Below are positions 12,628 through 16,791 of a DNA stretch of 16,791 nucleotides, piece by piece. The position numbers were made by a program, and so were the translations under genes. The DNA lies in NCBI GenBank assembly GCA_030600745.1, contig JAUVLL010000022.1, positions 1-16,791 of the forward strand, in the 5' to 3' direction. Numbering within the stretch: position 1 is the stretch's first letter; each line of letters begins with the position of its first letter. The DNA is from Spirochaetaceae bacterium. GTDB lineage: Bacteria; Spirochaetota; Spirochaetia; B11-G9. The notes under the pieces were generated by a model, which did not search any database, had not been told where the DNA came from, and saw only the letters and a list, made by a program, of their open reading frames with translations.

Positions 12628-14612
12628 TTGATTAGATTTTTTATACTATCATCCGAGAGTATGTTCCTTCCATTTGAAGATGAAATGATCCATTTACCGT
12701 TTTCGAATAAGTAAAAATCTAAAATAAGTTGTCCATTGATTGTATTCCAGATAGACACTGACGAATCTGTATTAAGAGAAATTAGCAGATTTTTATGGAT
12801 ATACAGTTCTTCCGGTATATGTTCAGAATATTCCAAATCGGTAAATCCGTCCCACCCATACATCACCAGTCCACTGTTTCCAATAGAAAGATATATTCTG
12901 GATTTTGTCTCATCAACTATAAAACTACCAGCCTGATCTTCTCCGGGATAAGTTAATATAGTATTTGTTAATTCCCATGCCTGTCCTGTGTGAGCTTTTA
13001 AAACGGTCATTAAACCGGATCTGCGTTTTTCAAAACCGATTGTATAGAGAGTACGTGTTATGCTATCATAATCAATCTTAAAAATAAGAATATTGCTTTC
13101 CTTTACAGGGACTATTTCTTCGGTAAATTTGTTTATGTGAAGTAATGGAGATTGGAGAAAAGCTGTTCTGTTTCTTCCTGCTATTAGATTATTGTCAAAG
13201 ACCGATTCAATTGAATTTATTCCATATGAAGTATAGGAGAATGTACTATTCCCTGTAAAAGCGTCTATTATCTGACAGGTGCCATCCTTTTCAAGAGTAA
13301 TAAAATTACCATTAGAGTATTCCGCAGAAACTATCGGAGCAGAAAAGACATCCGAGAAATTTTCGAATTGACCATAGTTCAGTTTTTTTAGTGTACCCTT
13401 TGATATATCCATTGGATATATAAAGAAATTTGTTTTACTGGCGACGACTCCGGTAGCTTCCATGAAAGGATTGTTATAATCTATTATATTTATATCAGAT
13501 TTACTAACCGGTTCAGAACCATCTGTAAAAAGATTCGAATTTAATGAAAAAAGGTTCCTGTCAGTAGCTATCAGCATTTTACCATTCATTATCTCCAGAT
13601 CAGATATATTTGCCATAATATTTCTGGAAAAAATATATGATTTACCGGTATCTGTATTTAAAGAAATAATTTCACCCTGTAAGCCGGCAAGATAGGCTGT
13701 CCCATTTATAAGATTGAACCCGGCTGTAGGTATGATAGGTTGCGTTATCTCAAAAGATTTTATCCTGGTTAAACTTTCTCTTCCATTCGTTGTAAATATC
13801 TTCCATAAACTAATTCCATATTTTATATCAATTTTCTGAAGGGTAATTAAAATTTTTGAATCTTTAATTATAGATGATGCAAATATTCCGGATAATTTTT
13901 GTGTATATAATGTTTTTCCTGTTTGCAGACTAATCAGATATAGATTATTATTATCCGATGCAGCCATAAATGTTCCATCACTGGTCATACTTATAGATGA
14001 GAGATCTTTACGTGTTCTTATGGGAGAAGTTTTAATCTCTCCGCTTGTCAGATTCCAATACTGTATTGTTCCTGAAGGGCTGTAGAACATCAGTGTCTTT
14101 TCTGAGGGTGTTATATAAATTGATGAAACTATTCCATAATCAGCAAACATAAGAGGGACTTCAAATCCCTTTTCCGCATCAAGGAATAAAAGTCCGTTCC
14201 AGTCTGTCTTACTGTATGTTACATATTTCCCTGTCGGACTGAATTTAATAAACAGAGGAAGTCCGTCCATTTTATGGGAGAAGAGCTTCTTGTCCTTTTC
14301 CAAATCCCATACACTTAGTTTAAAAGAGGATATAGTATCAGTTTCTACTACTGCAACACGGGTACCGGCAGCATTTACTGCAAGGTCTTTAACCATAAGG
14401 TAGGAAACTTGCAGTTTTTTGATGAGAGATCCGTTTTCTGTATTCCATACCATTAGAATTCCGCTGTTGTCGCTGGAAAAAAGAAGTTTGCCGTTACTGG
14501 TAAAAGTTTGTATAGGATGGCTATGACCGCTATTTATTACGAGACTACTTTCACAAAAAACAGAAATAGAAAATGTAAAGAGTAGAAATAATAATAATTT
14601 GAATTTATGCAA
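12624..14612 (-). CDS. exported WD40-like beta-propeller protein
   Basis: The 662-residue protein begins with a signal peptide (two Lys, then LLLFLLFTFSISVFC), so it is probably in the periplasm or on the outer side of the inner membrane. A cysteine at position 20 is near where a lipoprotein cysteine would be, but SVFC is a poor lipobox. Repeated segments of about 40 residues ending in hydrophobic-Trp-Asp/Asn (LMVWNTENG, LSVWDLEKD, IQYWNLTSG, VSIWNTING) indicate WD40-type blades, perhaps two propellers. The C-terminus (FYLFENGKWIISSSNGRNIL) looks like the linker that in some bacterial WD40 proteins precedes a caspase-like peptidase domain, but the frame stops there. The start is TTG, supported by GAGGT 9 bases upstream and by the signal peptide; the CpXC gene stops 2 bases before it. 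It is likely co-transcribed with CpXC, rseP and dxr. Function and partner are unknown. Confidence 0.85.
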   Translation of the reverse strand: MHKFKLLLFLLFTFSISVFCESSLVINSGHSHPIQTFTSNGKLLFSSDNSGILMVWNTENGSLIKKLQVSYLMVKDLAVNAAGTRVAVVETDTISSFKLSVWDLEKDKKLFSHKMDGLPLFIKFSPTGKYVTYSKTDWNGLLFLDAEKGFEVPLMFADYGIVSSIYITPSEKTLMFYSPSGTIQYWNLTSGEIKTSPIRTRKDLSSISMTSDGTFMAASDNNNLYLISLQTGKTLYTQKLSGIFASSIIKDSKILITLQKIDIKYGISLWKIFTTNGRESLTRIKSFEITQPIIPTAGFNLINGTAYLAGLQGEIISLNTDTGKSYIFSRNIMANISDLEIMNGKMLIATDRNLFSLNSNLFTDGSEPVSKSDINIIDYNNPFMEATGVVASKTNFFIYPMDISKGTLKKLNYGQFENFSDVFSAPIVSAEYSNGNFITLEKDGTCQIIDAFTGNSTFSYTSYGINSIESVFDNNLIAGRNRTAFLQSPLLHINKFTEEIVPVKESNILIFKIDYDSITRTLYTIGFEKRRSGLMTVLKAHTGQAWELTNTILTYPGEDQAGSFIVDETKSRIYLSIGNSGLVMYGWDGFTDLEYSEHIPEELYIHKNLLISLNTDSSVSIWNTINGQLILDFYLFENGKWIISSSNGRNILSDDSIKNLIN

Positions 14613-14614
14613 TT

Positions 14615-15205
14615 TTAGTATACCTCTGTACTGATTTTATTTATTGATCTGTATGGAAGAGAAAGAAACTCCTCTATATCCGGTTCCTTAAGTCTTTCCT
14701 CCAAATTACTGCTTATATTATTGTATATTGATTCAGGGATCTTTGAAATACCGGTTTCGCCTTCCTTGAGTCCATAGATATTAAAAACAAGTAATTCATT
14801 TTCCTTTTTTGTGAATAAAATTTTTATATCCGGTTTCGAATTAGTCTTTTCAAGTAAATATAGTTTAATAAGTTCAATAATTCTATCATCATAATTATAT
14901 TTAAGAATAATAAATTTTTCTCTTAATTCCTGAAACCCTACAACAACCTGTTTTGATTCAATACTTATACTTCCTGCAAGTAAACTGTCTCTGTCTATTT
15001 CAGGGATCATCATTAAATCAATATTATCATTATAGAATCTGATTTTGTATTCAGGTTTGAAAACTTTACCACATGCAGGGCACTTGAATTCCATAAAATT
15101 ATTATTTATTATCTGATCAACTATTTTAGGATTATCCAATAAATTTATCTCATCTTGTATGTCTGCTTCAAAAACATTACCGCAGTAACAATATATTTTT
15201 TTCAT
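14615..15205 (-). CDS. CpXC-domain protein (zinc-ribbon-like)
   Basis: The N-terminal region has two cysteine pairs, Cys6/Cys8 in YCYCGN and Cys42/Cys45 in FKCPACGKVF, 33 residues apart. Together with NNNFMEFKCPACG this is the signature of the CpXC family (PF14353-type), which probably binds one zinc. The remaining 150 residues are a mixed alpha/beta region with no motif I know. There is no signal peptide or membrane segment, so it should be cytoplasmic. AAGGA lies 7 bases before the ATG. It sits 32 bases after rseP and 2 bases before the exported WD40 protein gene, so it is part of a dxr-rseP-CpXC-WD40 transcript. The biochemical role of the family is not established to my knowledge. Confidence 0.85.
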   Translation of the reverse strand: MKKIYCYCGNVFEADIQDEINLLDNPKIVDQIINNNFMEFKCPACGKVFKPEYKIRFYNDNIDLMMIPEIDRDSLLAGSISIESKQVVVGFQELREKFIILKYNYDDRIIELIKLYLLEKTNSKPDIKILFTKKENELLVFNIYGLKEGETGISKIPESIYNNISSNLEERLKEPDIEEFLSLPYRSINKISTEVY

Positions 15206-15237
15206 TTTCTAATCCTTAATTCTTCTATTTTTTACTT

Positions 15238-16602
15238 CTATTTTGAAAATAGATATGAAATATCACTATAGGTAGTTAAGAAAAATATCACAATAATAAT
15301 TATAAATCCAATACTCTGATACCTGTAAAATATACCCGGTTTTAGAGGTTTTCTTCTAATTAGCTCTATGGTTGTGAAAAGAATTAAGCCCCCGTCGAAA
15401 ATTGGAATCGGCAGCAGATTTGCGAAACCAAGAGCTACACTTATCATACTTAGAAATCTGAAAATGGTGGTTAAACCTGTTTTAATCCCTTCTTTAAAGC
15501 TGTTTGAAGCTATTTCACCTACATAATAACTTATACGTATTGGACCTGAGACAGCTTTTTTCACATCAATTCCTGAAAAAAGCATATAAAGACTTTTAGC
15601 TGTCATAATAAAAGTATCAGAAGTTTCTGTTATTCCTTTTAATATTGATGCAGGAAAACCGAGGTTTTCCGATTCCAGGCTAAGAAATTCTAAGTTAATA
15701 CCTAAATCTACACTTCCATCATCTTTGTATATTGGAACCAGTGTCAGGGTGTGATTGTATCCATTTGAGTCAACAGAAAGATTGAGATATTCAGGTTTAT
15801 AGCTTAGAGCTTTGTAGATATCCAAATAATTGGTAACTTCAATTTCATTGGCAGATATAATAATATCACCCTGTTTAAGTCCTCCTATATATGCTGATGA
15901 ACCGGAAGTAACATTATCTACTACCGCATCTATCCATGGTGAGACTCCAATTCTTCCTGCGCCTGTTTCTTTATTCAGGATAGGTGTTATAGAAAGATGA
16001 ATTTCTTTGGAATCCCGCTCCAGTATTACAGATAAAGTCTTTCCGGGAGATGAGTAAATTATTTGCTGCAGGTCTGAATAGCTTCGAATTATGTTATTAT
16101 TTATACGAATAATTCTGTCTCCTGTCATTATCCCTGAGGTGTCAGCAGGATTATCCCCTTTAGTAAATATTTCCGGATAATCCGAAAGAAGAACAATTTT
16201 ATTACTATAGGTATTAATTTTGAAACCTATTGACCAGATAAAAGAAAGCACAATTATTGAAAATATAATATTGAAAAGTGGTCCCGCAAGATAAGTTGCA
16301 ATTCTCTTAATTGGTGCTGCAGAGAAAATTGATCCTTTTTCAAATGAAATTGAGCTGGTTTTTTCTCTGATAGCTTTGGTAAACTGTTCTTCTCCTTTCA
16401 TTTTGCAGTATCCGCCAATGGGAAAAAGGCTGATGCGATATTCGGTTTCTCCATAACGTATAGAGAAAAGTTTTCTTCCCATCCCGATCGAAAATATTTC
16501 GACATATATTCCCATAAGTTTAGCTACAATAAGGTGACCCAGTTCGTGTACAAGGACTACAATATCCAGTCCAATAATTCCGACAAATATAGATAAAAGC
16601 AT
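15238..16602 (-). CDS. rseP: site-2 intramembrane zinc metalloprotease RseP
   Basis: RseP-type proteases cut membrane-bound anti-sigma factors and leftover signal peptides within the inner membrane. The zinc site is HELGH (19-23) in the first membrane segment plus Asp403 in NLLPIPIFDGG near the C-terminus. Between them are a conserved GMG loop (about 40-42), a membrane segment near 110-125 and two PDZ domains. The first PDZ is about residues 150-210 (ADTSGIMTGDRIIRINN) and the second about 222-300 (YIGGLKQGDIIISANE). The 454 residues and two PDZ domains resemble E. coli RseP more than the single-PDZ forms. CAGGA lies 7 bases before the ATG. The stop of dxr is 1 base upstream, the classical dxr-rseP pairing. 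No sigma/anti-sigma pair is in the window, so the substrate is unknown. Confidence 0.95.
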   Translation of the reverse strand: MLLSIFVGIIGLDIVVLVHELGHLIVAKLMGIYVEIFSIGMGRKLFSIRYGETEYRISLFPIGGYCKMKGEEQFTKAIREKTSSISFEKGSIFSAAPIKRIATYLAGPLFNIIFSIIVLSFIWSIGFKINTYSNKIVLLSDYPEIFTKGDNPADTSGIMTGDRIIRINNNIIRSYSDLQQIIYSSPGKTLSVILERDSKEIHLSITPILNKETGAGRIGVSPWIDAVVDNVTSGSSAYIGGLKQGDIIISANEIEVTNYLDIYKALSYKPEYLNLSVDSNGYNHTLTLVPIYKDDGSVDLGINLEFLSLESENLGFPASILKGITETSDTFIMTAKSLYMLFSGIDVKKAVSGPIRISYYVGEIASNSFKEGIKTGLTTIFRFLSMISVALGFANLLPIPIFDGGLILFTTIELIRRKPLKPGIFYRYQSIGFIIIIVIFFLTTYSDISYLFSK

Positions 16603-16603
16603 T

Positions 16604-16791
16604 TTATTTCCTGACTTGTTTTTCGATATAGTTTATTGTTTCTTTTCTAACAAGTAAATCTGTTTCAATTACTTCATTAAAAGAACCCGGTTTTATACTC
16701 CAGTCATCCTGAAGTATATTGAAAACTATATCAGAAATTTCTAAAAAGTTGATTTTTTTATTTATAAAGTATTCAACTGCAATTTCATTGG
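16604..16791 (-). CDS. dxr: 1-deoxy-D-xylulose 5-phosphate reductoisomerase, 3' end only
   Basis: The gene runs off the right edge of the window, so only its last 61 complete codons are present. They read NEIAVEYFINKKINFLEIS near the start, matching the C-terminal helical domain of DXR (the family's ANE.AV..F....I.F.DI pattern), and continue with IETDLLVRKETINYIEKQ before a TAA. DXR converts DXP, the product of Dxs encoded at 2688-4625, to MEP with NADPH. The catalytic and NADPH-binding parts lie outside the window. Its position one base before rseP strongly supports the call. Confidence 0.85.
   Translation of the reverse strand, partial: NEIAVEYFINKKINFLEISDIVFNILQDDWSIKPGSFNEVIETDLLVRKETINYIEKQVRK

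Overview
The window is an AT-rich, tightly packed stretch of bacterial chromosome, almost certainly from a free-living spirochaete (Spirochaetales/Treponemataceae-like). That assignment is inference. It rests on a 29-residue bS22/AURKAIP1-COX24-like ribosomal protein gene, a ribosomal protein S18 with a long charged N-terminal extension, the dxr-rseP order, and the rpsF-ssb-rpsR-DUF2232-rplI-dnaB cluster. I see no mobile element, CRISPR array, rRNA or tRNA, and every intergenic gap is short.

Layout: (1) 59-2369, minus strand: an unknown 314-residue protein followed by murD (peptidoglycan synthesis), overlapping and probably translationally coupled. (2) 2370-2687: a compact divergent control region with two good sigma70-type promoters back to back. 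The rightward one drives a 29-codon GTG-started gene for a very basic bS22-like small-subunit protein, closed by a strong intrinsic terminator. (3) 2688-4625, plus strand: dxs, first enzyme of the non-mevalonate isoprenoid pathway, with no visible Shine-Dalgarno sequence. (4) 4660-7435, minus strand: an unknown helical protein, then an amino-acid permease fused to a PTS EIIA-like domain, then hisI. The permease promoter carries a perfect 20-bp palindrome. (5) 7520-8062, plus strand: ogt (O6-alkylguanine repair) behind an extended -10 promoter. (6) 8059-12627, plus strand: the ribosomal/replication operon rpsF-ssb-rpsR-DUF2232-rplI-dnaB, with a comFB-like gene at the end. Its short leader can fold so that its very 5' end pairs with the rpsF Shine-Dalgarno sequence. 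(7) 12624-16791, minus strand: the 3' end of dxr, then rseP, a CpXC zinc-motif protein and an exported WD40-like beta-propeller protein.

Functionally the window joins envelope building (murD; dxs and dxr for isoprenoid carriers; the RseP site-2 protease) with translation and replication (S6, S18, L9, bS22-like protein, SSB, DnaB). The points most worth following are the tiny ribosomal-protein gene, the self-sequestering rpsF leader, the permease-EIIA fusion under a palindromic operator, and the comFB gene attached to the dnaB operon.
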